A stretch of DNA of 43,975 nt, taken from Tissierellia bacterium KA00581. GTDB lineage: Bacteria > Bacillota > Clostridia > Tissierellales > Peptoniphilaceae. The stretch covers positions 1 to 43,975 of the forward strand of contig KQ959651.1 of assembly GCA_001552895.1 (NCBI GenBank), given 5' to 3'. The notes below the pieces were generated by a model, which saw nothing but the letters and a program-made list of their open reading frames with translations, was not told where the DNA came from and ran no database searches. Shown piece by piece: positions 16,405 through 26,077 of the stretch; position 1 is the first letter of the stretch; each line of letters begins with the position of its first letter. A program made the position numbers and the translations under genes.

Positions 16405-17301
16405 TTACTTATTGTTAGAAAATAAAATTTTTAACTTTTCTTTATCTAAATTTTTCCCTATTAAAATGATTTTTGATTCTTTCATATCATCTATATGAGT
16501 AAGAGTATAAGTTTTATTTACTATATCAAATTTCGCCCATGCGTTATTTATAGGTAAAAAGCCTTTAGCTCGTATAACATCTCCAAAATCTCCTCTCATA
16601 ATAGCACTCATATAAGATTCAAATGTATATAAATCTTTAAATGTTACATCTGTAAATCCTATGCTTTCTATTTGAAGTTTTTGAAAATTTACAGACGAAT
16701 CAAAATCATTTTTTTCTATTAGATTTTTAGTAAAATTTACCCAATCATCATCAGTATATTTTGAATAGTCAAAACAATCTATTTTTGCTTTAGGGTTAAT
16801 ATTTTGTACTTTTTTTACAATTTCATCTAAAAATGTTGTCTGTAAATTTGAAACTTTTGATATTACAATTTGATTTGAATTTACTATTTGATCTGTAAAT
16901 ATATCTTTATACTCTTTAATATATCTATCAACACAAAGCGGATCTACAATTGTAATAGGCTCTAATAGTTTAATTCTATCATAACTTACCTTTTGAATAT
17001 TTTTTATAACGGAACTTAAAAGTCCAACTCCAGTTGGTTCAACTACTAATATATCTGGATCTATGGTATTTGATATTGTAAGAACTGAAGATGCAAAATC
17101 CGATTTCATAGAACAGCATATACATCCTTCTGTCATTTCCCAAATATTCATTTTATCTTTTTTTAGTAAATCTCCGTCTACTCCAACTTGTCCATATTCG
17201 TTTTCTAGTACTGCTATTTTTTTATTAACTTTTTCAACTAGTTTTTCTATAAATGTTGTTTTACCTGCTCCTAAAAATCCTGATACTACTAAAATTTTCA
17301 T
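16405..17301 (-). CDS. CobW/G3E family GTPase, putative metal chaperone
   Basis: A 298-residue G3E-family GTPase. The P-loop is G-F-L-G-A-G-K-T-T at residues 9-17, followed by E-N-E-Y-G-Q-V-G-V-D-G. The metal-binding motif is E-G-C-I-C-C-S (CxCC), and a short CobW C-terminal domain follows. Members deliver zinc, cobalt or other metals to client enzymes. The ATG at 17301 is preferred over the in-frame TTG at 17316 because GAGAGGAA lies between them. The His-rich loop seen in some zinc chaperones is missing. It follows a zinc-dependent alcohol dehydrogenase gene, but a terminator separates them, so a functional link is only a possibility. Confidence 0.9.
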   Translation of the reverse strand: MKILVVSGFLGAGKTTFIEKLVEKVNKKIAVLENEYGQVGVDGDLLKKDKMNIWEMTEGCICCSMKSDFASSVLTISNTIDPDILVVEPTGVGLLSSVIKNIQKVSYDRIKLLEPITIVDPLCVDRYIKEYKDIFTDQIVNSNQIVISKVSNLQTTFLDEIVKKVQNINPKAKIDCFDYSKYTDDDWVNFTKNLIEKNDFDSSVNFQKLQIESIGFTDVTFKDLYTFESYMSAIMRGDFGDVIRAKGFLPINNAWAKFDIVNKTYTLTHIDDMKESKIILIGKNLDKEKLKILFSNNK

Positions 17302-17329
17302 CTTTTTTCCTCTCAATAAATGTTATAAT

Positions 17330-17358
17330 AAAAATGGCTCTAAAAATGAGCCATTTTA
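17330..17358 (-). terminator. terminator of alcohol dehydrogenase gene
   Basis: Perfect 10-bp stem AAAATGGCTC / GAGCCATTTT with a 7-nt loop, between the dehydrogenase stop and the CobW-type gene. Confidence 0.75.
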
Positions 17359-17394
17359 TTATACAATAATAATATAAGTTTATCAAATATTTAA

Positions 17395-18455
17395 CTATTT
17401 TTCAACTCTTACAACTGGTTTAATTAAATCTTTTGGTTTGTTCTTCATTAACATTAACGCATCTTCAGCATGTTCAAAGCCTTGGAATCTATGTGTTATT
17501 AATTTTGAAAGATCCAATTTTCCACAAGTTACTAATTTTGCAAGTTTTTCCATTCTTAATCTTCCACCAGGCATTAAACCACCTTGAATTTGTTTATGTC
17601 CCATTCCAACACCCCAATCAATTCTTGGGATTTTAACAAAATCACCAGATCCAAGATAATTTACATTACCGATTTTTCCGCCTGGTTTAAGACATGCCAT
17701 TACTTCGGCAAATGTATCAACTGTACCACCAGCTATAACTACCTTATCAACACCTTTACCAGAAGTAAGTGCAAGAATTTGATCAGATATAGGGCCATCT
17801 TTATAGCTTATAAAATCTGTTGCTCCATAAAATTTTGCAGCTTCTCTACAAACTTCTCTAGTACCTACTGCAAAAATTCTTGAAGCTCCTTTAAGGTTTG
17901 AACCTGCAACTGACATCAAACCTACAGGGCCAATACCTACAACTAAAACTTCATCACCAAATTGTACATCGGCAAGTTCAGCACCATGAAATCCAGTAGG
18001 AACCATATCAGAAAGCATACAAGCTTCTTCTGGTTCAATTTCTTTTGGTAATAAAGCTAAATTACCATCGGGATCGTTTACATGGAACAATTCTCCAAAT
18101 ACTCCATCTTTAAAATTAGAAAACTTCCAACCTGCTAGCATTCCACCAGAGTGCATAGAATAGCCTCCTTGAGCTTCTAAAGAATTCCAATCCGGAGTAA
18201 TTGCTGGAACAAGAACTCTATCGCTGGTTTAAAATCCTTTACAAGTTCTCCAACCTTAACGATTTCTCCACAGCATTCATGACCTAATATCATATTAGTT
18301 CTTTCTCCAACTGCTCCTTCCCATACAGTATGTACATCAGAAGTACATGGTGCTATAGCAATTGGTTTTACTAAAGCATCTAAAGGACCACATTTAGGAG
18401 CCTCCTTTTCAATCCAACCAACCTTGCCAATTTTAAGCATAGCAAACCCTTTCAT
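17395..18455 (-). pseudogene. zinc-dependent NADP secondary-alcohol dehydrogenase, split by a one-base deletion
   Basis: Two adjacent frames on the minus strand (18455 to about 18226, then to 17395) rebuild one medium-chain dehydrogenase of about 353 residues, very like the Thermoanaerobacter brockii NADP alcohol dehydrogenase. The first part has M-K-G-F-A-M-L, the zinc ligands in A-P-C-T-S-D and G-H-E and ends D-F-K-P. Expected G-D-R-V-x-V-P-A-I-T-P-D-W then appears one frame over, through H-S-G-G-M-L-A-G-W-K to the C-terminus, with the nucleotide-binding G-I-G-P-V-G. Adding one G in the Pro-Gly codons near 18223-18227 restores everything. No other damage is seen, so this is either a recent mutation or a sequencing error. 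AGGAGG precedes the ATG. Confidence 0.9.
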
Positions 18456-18647
18456 AAATAATACCTCCTTTAATATTTTTGTAGATGAATAGTTAACAAT
18501 TTTTTTACTATATAAATGTTTTCGATAAAATAGCGATATTTTTCAAAAAATATTACCATTAGAACAATTGTATATTTTTTTGTTTTTTTATTATTCATAT
18601 AAGATATCGATTGCAAATGTTAATCATCAAATTCATCTTACACTGAT

Positions 18648-18676
18648 AGTATAACACTAATAATCTATAAAATCAA
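18648..18676 (-). promoter_or_regulatory. promoter of alcohol dehydrogenase gene
   Basis: TTGATT (18671-18676), 17 nt, TATACT (18648-18653) on the minus strand. Two AGTGT direct repeats flank the -10, a possible regulator site. The leader is about 185 nt and contains a small hairpin (ATATTTTT/AAAATAT). Phased A-tracts lie just upstream of the -35. Confidence 0.6.
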
Positions 18677-18735
18677 TAGTTATTTTTCACTTTTTTTCAC
18701 TTTTTTTTACTTTTTTTAATTTTTTTTATTTTACT
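18677..18735 (-). promoter_or_regulatory. phased A-tracts (curved DNA/UP-like element) upstream of the ADH promoter
   Basis: On the minus strand five A-runs of 5-8 bases recur every 10 bases (units such as GTGAAAAAAA), ending immediately upstream of the -35. A-tracts in phase with the helix bend DNA and can bind the RNA polymerase alpha subunit. The spacing is seen directly; the function is inferred. Confidence 0.5.
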
Positions 18736-18787
18736 TATTTTATATTAAAGTTAATCGTTTTTTTTATTAATATATTTATAACCAAAT

Positions 18788-18821
18788 AAAAAACTTAATG
18801 GTTAATCTCATTAAGTTTTTT
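18788..18821 (-). terminator. terminator of acyltransferase gene
   Basis: Perfect 13-bp stem AAAAAACTTAATG / CATTAAGTTTTTT with an 8-nt loop, downstream of the acyltransferase stop. Confidence 0.85.
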
Positions 18822-18849
18822 ATCATAAGTATATATAATTATTTTTATT

Positions 18850-19833
18850 TTAAGAAAAACAATATTTTTTAATTTGTTTTATAGGATAACTAATTATCCC
18901 TCCTTGTGATAGAAAAACGGATATTACAACCGCTAAAATTAAAAACATTATCTTTCCCATATAAGATATATAAAATATTCTTTTTAAGTTAAATAGATAT
19001 TCTAATATTAAAAACAATTTAAAATGCCAAAAATATACGTCTATAGAATTTTTTCCCATATAACTTATCCACTTTATTTTTTTGTTTGGAACTAAAACTA
19101 TAATTGAAAAAATAAGTAAAGATGAAGCTATGTAACAACAAAATCTTGCTATTGGACCATACTTTATAATTGGTTCATAGAACGCATTTCTTCCAGTAAA
19201 TAAATATCTAAGTCCGTAAAGTGGATAGATTTTATATAAACACAAAAATATCCAAGATATTAAAATCAAAATTGCAAATAGATATAAAATTTTTTTATTC
19301 TCATTTTTCTTTTTTATTATGTAATCTGGTTTTATCATTGTTGCAATTAAATAAAATGGAAAAAATACTATTGCTCTTGAAAGATATAAAAAGTCTGAAA
19401 TTGAATTGTCATATCCAACAAAACAAGCTAATATTATAGACGATACTAAAATATATTTTTTATTTTCATTTCTTATTAGATATAGTAAAATTGTATAAAT
19501 TGCTAAAACAAACATAAACCAAGATATTCCACCATCTGATAAAAGTGAAAAATTAGCTTTTTCTTTAAATAAAATCACATCAAAAATAACAGTTACTATT
19601 TTGTATAAAAATCCAATACTCGTATAAAAAATACATTTTTTAGTTATATTTTTTTCGTTGTGGAATAATCCAGAAATAAATATAAAACATGGCATATGAA
19701 ATGTATATATAAATAAAAATATGCTTTTATAAAAATTAGATTCTGATGTAAATTCATCAGCTAAATGCCCCATAACAACTAGAGTTATTAAAATAAATTT
19801 TATATTATCAAATAAAGATATTCTCTCTTTCAT
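18850..19833 (-). CDS. acyltransferase 3 family membrane protein
   Basis: A 327-residue polytopic membrane protein with about ten hydrophobic helices. It opens with the acyltransferase-3 pattern R-I-S-L-F-D-N-I-K-F, then V-V-M-G-H-L (the conserved His). Related proteins O-acetylate or otherwise acylate cell-surface polysaccharides and peptidoglycan. The ATG at 19833 is preferred over an in-frame upstream start at 19893 because AAGGAG lies just before it, and the upstream extension is not membrane-like. It has no close neighbour on the same strand, so its acceptor is unknown. Confidence 0.85.
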   Translation of the reverse strand: MKERISLFDNIKFILITLVVMGHLADEFTSESNFYKSIFLFIYTFHMPCFIFISGLFHNEKNITKKCIFYTSIGFLYKIVTVIFDVILFKEKANFSLLSDGGISWFMFVLAIYTILLYLIRNENKKYILVSSIILACFVGYDNSISDFLYLSRAIVFFPFYLIATMIKPDYIIKKKNENKKILYLFAILILISWIFLCLYKIYPLYGLRYLFTGRNAFYEPIIKYGPIARFCCYIASSLLIFSIIVLVPNKKIKWISYMGKNSIDVYFWHFKLFLILEYLFNLKRIFYISYMGKIMFLILAVVISVFLSQGGIISYPIKQIKKYCFS

Positions 19834-20017
19834 AAATTCTCCTTGTATAAATATTTTGCACGTTATTATAGCATTTTTTCTTATTTTAATCAATAGATAT
19901 TTTTATTTTAAACTTTTTATCTCAATTATCTATAGATTTATTATATTTTAAAAATATTATCTACAAATTAAAAGAACTGAATTAAAAACATCAGCTCATT
20001 TAATTTCTATCTAATCT

Positions 20018-20542
20018 TTAATTGTTATCTAGTGTTAAAATCAATTTTGCTGTAGACTTAAAACTTTTAAAATAAAAATTATCTACTATTACTTTTGAAC
20101 CTAATGTTTTATAAAAACTTATTGCTCCTTTATTATTTTCTTTATCCGTACAAAAAATTAGTTTTTTAGCATTAATATTTTTCATTAATGTTTCTATTAA
20201 AAATGTTCCTATCTTTTTTCTTCTATAGTTTTTATCTACTGCTATTTCATTAAATTCAAATATATTATCAAAATCTATTTTGTCTTTAACATCATCGAAA
20301 ATTTCTTTATAAAACCAATTTTCACTTATAAAATCAAATCCATAAATAAATCCTACAATTTTTTCTTTCATAAAACATGCAAGAAAAATCGAATTTACAT
20401 CTCTATTAAAAGAATCCTTAATTCTTTCAAATAGAAATTCTCCCATAGTACCGTCAGTATATCCAAAAGATTCATTATAGATTTTTAAAATTTCATCTTT
20501 ATTTTTTTCAATTTCTTCTAAATTTAATCTTTTTATTTCCAT
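20018..20542 (-). CDS. GNAT family N-acetyltransferase
   Basis: A 174-residue GNAT-fold protein. The acetyl-CoA pyrophosphate loop is in Y-R-R-K-K-I-G-T-F-L near residue 112, after strand E-I-A-V-D. N-N-K-G-A-I-S-F-Y-K near residue 143 is the usual motif B region. The substrate is unknown. AGGAGG lies 11 nt before the ATG, a slightly long spacing. It is not obviously in an operon. Confidence 0.85.
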   Translation of the reverse strand: MEIKRLNLEEIEKNKDEILKIYNESFGYTDGTMGEFLFERIKDSFNRDVNSIFLACFMKEKIVGFIYGFDFISENWFYKEIFDDVKDKIDFDNIFEFNEIAVDKNYRRKKIGTFLIETLMKNINAKKLIFCTDKENNKGAISFYKTLGSKVIVDNFYFKSFKSTAKLILTLDNN

Positions 20543-20879
20543 ATTATATTAAACCTCCTAAGATCATATATTTATCAAATTTTTATAACAATTTTAACAA
20601 TATACATTTATTTCATATTGTATTATATGTAAAAATTTATTAGCTATATTGTTTATGAATATACCCACAAAAAGACCAATTTTAAAAAACTTATAAAAAT
20701 TAAGTAGTATATATTCTACTATTTAAATTAATTTTTTTTAATTTTACTTCTTTAACAAAAATATTATAAAAGAATAAAAGCTAAATATATTAAATATATT
20801 AAGCTTTTATATATTAAAATTTATTTTCATGATGATTTAGCAAAAGTTAAATTAGCTATTGTAATAATCATCTAATTTT
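20543..20879. other. intergenic stretch without a coding gene
   Basis: About 340 bases holding the upstream region of the GNAT gene, a terminator-like hairpin at 20776-20808 and AT-rich filler. I see no supported gene in it. A weak dyad with outer arms GATGATT/AATCATC lies at about 20830-20873, just beyond the lipoprotein stop. Confidence 0.5.
20776..20808 (-). terminator. probable terminator of lipoprotein gene
   Basis: Arms AAAAGCTAAATATAT and ATATATTAAGCTTTT (one A-A mismatch, 3-nt loop), T-rich after it on the minus strand, about 70 nt beyond the lipoprotein stop codon. Confidence 0.6.
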
Positions 20880-21479
20880 TTAATTTTTAGTATCTTCTAG
20901 TTCTATTTCTCTTTCTATTGCATCTTTAACTTCTTTAGAAAAAGCGTTTTTATGTTCTTTTAAAGCGTTTAGTGTATCTTTTGAATTTTTTAATATTTCC
21001 TTAACTTCTTTATATTGTGCTGGATATTCATTTTCGTCAATTTGTAAATTATATTTGCCTTTTTTATCTGTATATTCTATGTTAAGTAATGTATCTGTAA
21101 TTGTATATTTATCTTTAAGCTCAAATCTATCATTAGGAAAAAATTTAGAATCGCAGTTTATATATTTTTTTCCTTTTTTAATTTCTATTTTTGGCTTAAA
21201 AGCTTCTAATTTTGCATCATCTTTGTTAAGTTTTTTAAAAACTTTTCCATTTGTATCTACAATTAATCCTGAATCCTTATTCCAACAAAAATTAGGAAAT
21301 TTAAGTGTTATCATAGGATCAACACCATTATTTAAAGAAAATTTAATCTCTCCATTATCAAATGATGTAAAGGTTTTATTCAAAACTTCATTAATATCCA
21401 TTTTTTTATCTACTTTCTTACAAGAACATAAGATAAAAAACGACAGAAACATTAAAGATAAAATTTTTAACTTTCTCAT
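20880..21479 (-). CDS. putative lipoprotein of unknown function
   Basis: A 199-residue exported protein. A Lys/Arg start and a hydrophobic stretch lead to the lipobox F-I-L-C-S-C-K-K (lipidated Cys near residue 20). The mature part is Lys/Asp/Glu-rich with a likely beta-strand core (I-N-C-D-S-K-F-F, L-L-N-I-E-Y-T-D-K-K-G-K-Y) and a charged helical tail. I do not recognise a family. AAGGAG precedes the ATG. It lies 54 nt after another small exported protein in the same orientation and may share its transcript. Confidence 0.8.
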   Translation of the reverse strand: MRKLKILSLMFLSFFILCSCKKVDKKMDINEVLNKTFTSFDNGEIKFSLNNGVDPMITLKFPNFCWNKDSGLIVDTNGKVFKKLNKDDAKLEAFKPKIEIKKGKKYINCDSKFFPNDRFELKDKYTITDTLLNIEYTDKKGKYNLQIDENEYPAQYKEVKEILKNSKDTLNALKEHKNAFSKEVKDAIEREIELEDTKN

Positions 21480-21533
21480 AAATTACTCCTTAATTTCTTC
21501 ATTTACCTTATAAGTGGATAGCATAAGCATAAA

Positions 21534-21812
21534 TTATATTATAAAACACATTTCTTTATTATCATTTATAATTTTTATAAAATATACATATCCTCTGTAA
21601 GTAATTTTAGATTTATACTTTGTTTGGCATATTTTATCAACAGAATTGTCTATATAGTCATTATATTTAACATATACTGTAGCCAATGTAGATACATAGC
21701 TTACATAAACTTCATAACTATTTTTGATATCACCTGAATTAACCTTTGCAAATGATTTGTTTGAAACAATATTTGCACTTAATAATAAGCTTAAAAAAAT
21801 AAGTAATTTCAT
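21534..21812 (-). CDS. small exported protein of unknown function (92 aa)
   Basis: A 92-residue protein with an N-terminal signal peptide, likely cut after S-F-A (about residue 22). The remaining ~70 residues are Tyr-rich and contain two cysteines (K-I-C-Q and M-C-F) that could form a disulfide. It ends in a hydrophobic C-terminus. GAGGG lies 9 nt before the ATG. No family is recognised. It probably forms a unit with the lipoprotein gene downstream. Confidence 0.7.
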   Translation of the reverse strand: MKLLIFLSLLLSANIVSNKSFAKVNSGDIKNSYEVYVSYVSTLATVYVKYNDYIDNSVDKICQTKYKSKITYRGYVYFIKIINDNKEMCFII

Positions 21813-21916
21813 TTTTTTAAACCCTCATAAAAAAAACTCCTTTTCTTTTTTATATCATAAATTACTTTAAATTAAGAATATCTACTATATAAATAATTTT
21901 TATATAAAAAATAATT

Positions 21917-21947
21917 AAAAAAAGCTAGATTTAAAATCTAGCTTTTT
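21917..21947 (-). terminator. terminator of the V-ATPase operon
   Basis: Perfect stem AAAAGCTAGATTT / AAATCTAGCTTTT followed by T-rich sequence, immediately after the ntpD stop. Confidence 0.9.
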
Positions 21948-21949
21948 AT

Positions 21950-22585
21950 TTATGCTTCTTTTGCTATTATATCCTTAACTTTCATAAGTCTTGTAATAGT
22001 AGCTCTTTCATTTTCATCAAGTTTCATTCTTATAAACTTAATTGTTTCTTCAAGATCTGGTATTGTTCTGTATTCAAGTGCATTTACCCTTCTACGTGTT
22101 TTTTCTATTTCATCTGCCATTAATTGACAAGATTTTTCAATTTCAGAAAGCTCTAAAAGCATATTCATAACACCATGTAATTCTAAAATTGCATCATCAA
22201 GTTCTGAAGATGTTTGTGCAAAACCATATGGAAATATTGCTCCTTTGCTTTGTGTTCTTTCAAATTTCATTTGTGGAATAAGTACACTCATTACATTTTT
22301 AGTTTCAATACTTACAGAAACTTTTTCTTTTGGAAAGGCTACAGCTTGTTCCAAAAACTCAGGACTCATAACTGCACTTGCTAAAAGAAATGATTTAAAT
22401 GAATTAGAAAGTGCTTTTTCAACTTCTATACGAAGAGATTTATTCTTTCTAATCATATCTATAAATCTTCTCATAAGCTCATCTTGTTTATCTTTAAGAA
22501 GCTTGTGTCCTCTTTTTGCTGTTACAAGTCTAGATTTAAGATTTGAAAGAGCCATACGTGTAGGATTTATATTTAGCTTAGCCAT
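21950..22585 (-). CDS. ntpD: V-type ATPase subunit D (central stalk)
   Basis: A 211-residue, mostly helical protein. The N-terminal [12 protein letters not shown] and the C-terminal R-R-V-N-A-L-E-Y and [13 protein letters not shown] are the hallmarks of subunit D, the coiled-coil rotor shaft inside the A3B3 head. The length matches E. hirae NtpD. It is the last gene of the operon, 18 nt after ntpB, as in other bacterial V-ATPase operons. Confidence 0.97.
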   Translation of the reverse strand: MAKLNINPTRMALSNLKSRLVTAKRGHKLLKDKQDELMRRFIDMIRKNKSLRIEVEKALSNSFKSFLLASAVMSPEFLEQAVAFPKEKVSVSIETKNVMSVLIPQMKFERTQSKGAIFPYGFAQTSSELDDAILELHGVMNMLLELSEIEKSCQLMADEIEKTRRRVNALEYRTIPDLEETIKFIRMKLDENERATITRLMKVKDIIAKEA

Positions 22586-22603
22586 TTATATCTCCCCTTT
22601 ACT

Positions 22604-23977
22604 TTATACCTTACCTAAATATTTATCAATATATTCTTCTCTTATTCTCTTAAGTTCTGATCTTGGTACTATACTTAATAATTCCCAACCTAAATTTAAT
22701 GTTTCTTCAATAGTTCTATTTGTTTCATAACCTTGATCAACATATTTTTTATCAAATGCATCTGCAAATTTTGCAAAAGCCTTATCAGCTTCAGATAATG
22801 CACTTTCTCCAAGTATTACAGCAAGTTCTCTTGCTTCTCTACCTGATGCATAACCGGCATAAATTTGGTTCATTGTATCTGCATGATCTTCTCTTGTTTT
22901 TCCTTTTCCAATACCTTTATCTTTAAGTCTTGAAAGTGAAGGAATTACAAAGATTGGTGGTTTAATTCCTTGTTTATAAAGTTCTCTTGAAAGAATAATT
23001 TGACCTTCTGTGATATAACCTGTAAGGTCAGGAATTGGGTGAGTAATATCATCTTCAGGCATTGTTAAAATAGGAATTTGTGTAATAGAGCCTGGTCTTC
23101 CTTTAAGTTTTCCTGCTCTTTCATAAATAGTTGAAAGGTCAGTATATAAATATCCTGGATAACCACGACGTCCCGGTACTTCTTTTCTTGCTGCAGAAAC
23201 TTCACGAAGAGCTTCGGCATAATTTGTAAGGTCTGTTAAGATAACCAAAACATGCATTCCTTTTTCAAATGCAAGATATTCTGCACATGTAAGTGCCATA
23301 CGAGGAGTTGCTATTCTTTCTATCGCAGGGTCATTTGCAAGATTGATAAACAAAACAGCTCTATCTATTGCTCCTGTTTTTGTAAAATCATCTATAAAAA
23401 ATTGTGCTTCTTCAAAAGTAATTCCCATTGCTCCAAATACTACCGCAAATTTTTCACCATCTCCAAGAACTCTTGCTTGTCTTGCAATTTGTGCAGCTAC
23501 ATTGTTATGAGGAAGTCCTGAGCCTGAAAATATAGGAAGTTTTTGTCCTCTAACAAGTGTATTAAGACCATCTATAGTAGAAATTCCTGTTTGTATAAAT
23601 TCTGAAGGATAATCTCTAGATACTGGATTTATAGGAGATCCATTTATATCAATTTTCATTTCTGGAATGATTTTTGGGCCGTTATCTATAGGATTTCCAA
23701 GTCCATCAAAAATTCTTCCTATCATATCTTCAGAAACACCAAGTTCCAATGGATGAGCCAAAAATCTACAAGTTGTTTCTTTTAAATTTATACCAGCAGA
23801 ACCTTCAAAAAGTTGAACCATAGCTTTATTGCCATCAATTTCAAGAACTTTTCCTCTTCTTTTTTCTCCAGTTTGAAGTCTTACTTCTACCAACTCTTCA
23901 TACTTAACACCTTCAACGCCTTCTACAACCATCAAAGGTCCTACTACTTCTTTTACTGTTTTATACTCTTTAAGCAT
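22604..23977 (-). CDS. ntpB: V-type ATPase subunit B
   Basis: A 457-residue non-catalytic nucleotide-binding subunit of the head. It has the F-S-G-S-G-L-P-H-N region in place of a true P-loop, [11 protein letters not shown] and the conserved [14 protein letters not shown]. The length is standard. Its ATG lies inside the end of ntpA (8-nt overlap), so the two main head subunits are translationally coupled. Confidence 0.98.
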   Translation of the reverse strand: MLKEYKTVKEVVGPLMVVEGVEGVKYEELVEVRLQTGEKRRGKVLEIDGNKAMVQLFEGSAGINLKETTCRFLAHPLELGVSEDMIGRIFDGLGNPIDNGPKIIPEMKIDINGSPINPVSRDYPSEFIQTGISTIDGLNTLVRGQKLPIFSGSGLPHNNVAAQIARQARVLGDGEKFAVVFGAMGITFEEAQFFIDDFTKTGAIDRAVLFINLANDPAIERIATPRMALTCAEYLAFEKGMHVLVILTDLTNYAEALREVSAARKEVPGRRGYPGYLYTDLSTIYERAGKLKGRPGSITQIPILTMPEDDITHPIPDLTGYITEGQIILSRELYKQGIKPPIFVIPSLSRLKDKGIGKGKTREDHADTMNQIYAGYASGREARELAVILGESALSEADKAFAKFADAFDKKYVDQGYETNRTIEETLNLGWELLSIVPRSELKRIREEYIDKYLGKV

Positions 23978-25742
23978 TAGAGTTACCTCCTTCGCTTATT
24001 AAATTTTCTATTTCTTTTTTCATTTGATCAAATAATGAATCAAATTTTTCTAACTCATTTTCAGAAATATTCTTACTTCTAGCAATTGATTCTCTTGATG
24101 AAATTTTTAAAATTTCATTTAGATAAACTCCATTATTTAAAGCTTTTTTAGCTTCATCATAAAAACCTAATATAAGTTTTAATATCTTAAATTGTTTTGG
24201 AAGTGAACAATAAGTATCTATTTCATGAAATGCATTTTGTTGCAAGAAATCTTCTCTTAAAGATTTAGATACTTCTAGTTTTAATTGGTCAACTTCAGAT
24301 AAAGAATCTCTTCCAACAAGTCTTACAACTTCTTGCAAATTAGCTTCTTCTTGTAAAAGAGCCATTGCAGATATTCTATGTTTTGAAAAACTTTTATCAA
24401 TATTTTCATCCATATATTTATCCATTTTATCTTGATATAATGAATATGAATTTAACCAGTTAATAGCTGGGAAATGTCTTCTATATGAAAGAGCATAATC
24501 AAGTCCCCAGAATACTTTTACTATTCTAAGAGTGGCTTGTGAAACTGGTTCTGAAATATCTCCACCTGGAGGGGATACAGCTCCTATAACAGTCAAAGCT
24601 CCTTGTCTGTCATCATTTCCTAAACACTTTACAAATCCTGCTCTTTCATAGAAGTCTGCAACTCTTGATGCAAGATAAGCAGGATAACCTTCATCACCAG
24701 GCATTTCTTCAAGACGACCAGACATTTCACGAAGTGCTTCTGCCCAACGAGATGTTGAATCTGCCATAAGTGCAACTGAATAACCCATATCTCTAAAATA
24801 TTCACCAATTGTTATACCAGTATAAATAGAAGCTTCACGTGCTGCAACTGGCATATTTGATGTATTTGCAATCAAAACAGTTCTTTTCATAAGTGATTGA
24901 CCTGTTTTAGGATCTACTATTTCAGGAAATTCCATAAGAACATCTGTCATTTCGTTTCCACGTTCTCCACAACCTACATAAACAACAATTTCTGCATCTG
25001 CCCATTTAGCAAGTTGATGTTGAACAACTGTCTTTCCAGAACCAAATGGTCCAGGAATAGCTGCTGCTCCACCTTTTGCAACAGGGAAAAATGTATCGAT
25101 GATTCTTTGACCTGTTATAAGAGGTCTTACAGGATCTAATTTTCTCAAATATGGACGTCCACGACGAACTGGCCATTTTTGAATCATATTAAGTTCTTTT
25201 ATTCCTTTTTCAGTTTCTATTTTGCAAATTACTTCATCAACTGTATGTTCTCCAGATAAAATTTCTACAACCTTACCTTTAACAGTTGGAGGAACCATAA
25301 TTTTATGAGTAACAACTGTTGTTTCTTTAACAGTTCCTATTACATCTCCTTGTGAAACTTCATCACCAACTTTTACACAAGGAACAAAGTCCCATTTCTT
25401 TTCTCTGTTTAATGAATGTACACTAACACCTCTTAAAAGAAAATCTCCAGCTTTAGCTTGTAAAGCTTCAAGTGGTCTTTGAATACCATCAAACATTTGT
25501 TCAAGCATACCTGGTCCAAGTTCAATAGAAAGTGGACTACCTGTTGAACGAACTTCATCTCCAGGTCCAATACCTGTAGTTTCTTCATAAACTTGTATAG
25601 AGGCTCTATCTCCTCTCATTTCTATAATTTCACCAATGAGCTTACTTTTAGAAACTTCAACTACATCATATACATTGGCATCTTCCATTCCTTCTGCAAC
25701 TACAAGAGGTCCGGAAACTTTTATAATTCTACCTACTTTCAA
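23970..25742 (-). CDS. ntpA: V-type ATPase catalytic subunit A
   Basis: A 590-residue catalytic subunit. Walker A is G-P-F-G-S-G-K-T near residue 235, the catalytic glutamate is in G-C-G-E-R-G-N-E near residue 262, and the V/A-type non-homologous insertion lies between roughly residues 110 and 190. Translation appears to start at TTG: GAGAGGG lies 7 nt upstream and no in-frame ATG fits, and the resulting N-terminus [12 protein letters not shown] is the family norm. The end overlaps ntpB. Confidence 0.98.
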   Translation of the reverse strand: MKVGRIIKVSGPLVVAEGMEDANVYDVVEVSKSKLIGEIIEMRGDRASIQVYEETTGIGPGDEVRSTGSPLSIELGPGMLEQMFDGIQRPLEALQAKAGDFLLRGVSVHSLNREKKWDFVPCVKVGDEVSQGDVIGTVKETTVVTHKIMVPPTVKGKVVEILSGEHTVDEVICKIETEKGIKELNMIQKWPVRRGRPYLRKLDPVRPLITGQRIIDTFFPVAKGGAAAIPGPFGSGKTVVQHQLAKWADAEIVVYVGCGERGNEMTDVLMEFPEIVDPKTGQSLMKRTVLIANTSNMPVAAREASIYTGITIGEYFRDMGYSVALMADSTSRWAEALREMSGRLEEMPGDEGYPAYLASRVADFYERAGFVKCLGNDDRQGALTVIGAVSPPGGDISEPVSQATLRIVKVFWGLDYALSYRRHFPAINWLNSYSLYQDKMDKYMDENIDKSFSKHRISAMALLQEEANLQEVVRLVGRDSLSEVDQLKLEVSKSLREDFLQQNAFHEIDTYCSLPKQFKILKLILGFYDEAKKALNNGVYLNEILKISSRESIARSKNISENELEKFDSLFDQMKKEIENLISEGGNSNA

Positions 25743-25759
25743 ATATAAGCCCTCTCTTT

Positions 25760-26077
25760 CTATAATATATTCGATCCAACAGCTTTTTCAACATTTTTAT
25801 TTATATTTTCTAAGCCTATATTTAAACTTCCTCTATTACTTGGAATTAAAATAACTGCTGGAATAACTTCATTGTTATATCTTTGTATAGTTTCTGGAAT
25901 ATCCTTAGCTAATTGTTCTGTTATAAAGATAATTCCATAATCTTCTTTTGCTAACTTGTCAACAATTCGTCTTGCATCATTTGCTTCAATTGCAGTGAAC
26001 ACATGAACTCCAAGTGCTCTAAAGGCAAGAACTGAATCTTTATCACCAATTACAGCAACTTTATACATAAACTTCAC
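25760..26077 (-). CDS. ntpG: V-type ATPase subunit F (NtpG)
   Basis: A 105-residue Rossmann-like regulatory rotor subunit with [13 protein letters not shown] at the start and I-I-F-I-T-E in the middle. A GTG start at 26077 is kept because AAAGG lies close before it; an ATG three codons later is also possible. Either choice overlaps the end of ntpC. Named ntpG following Enterococcus usage for the F-type subunit. Confidence 0.93.
   Translation of the reverse strand: MKFMYKVAVIGDKDSVLAFRALGVHVFTAIEANDARRIVDKLAKEDYGIIFITEQLAKDIPETIQRYNNEVIPAVILIPSNRGSLNIGLENINKNVEKAVGSNIL

Noticed and set aside
17358-17383. Promoter for the CobW-type gene (TTGATA ... TATAAT)
   Set aside because: The boxes are only 14 nt apart, too close for sigma-A, and the start would fall on the terminator hairpin of the preceding gene.
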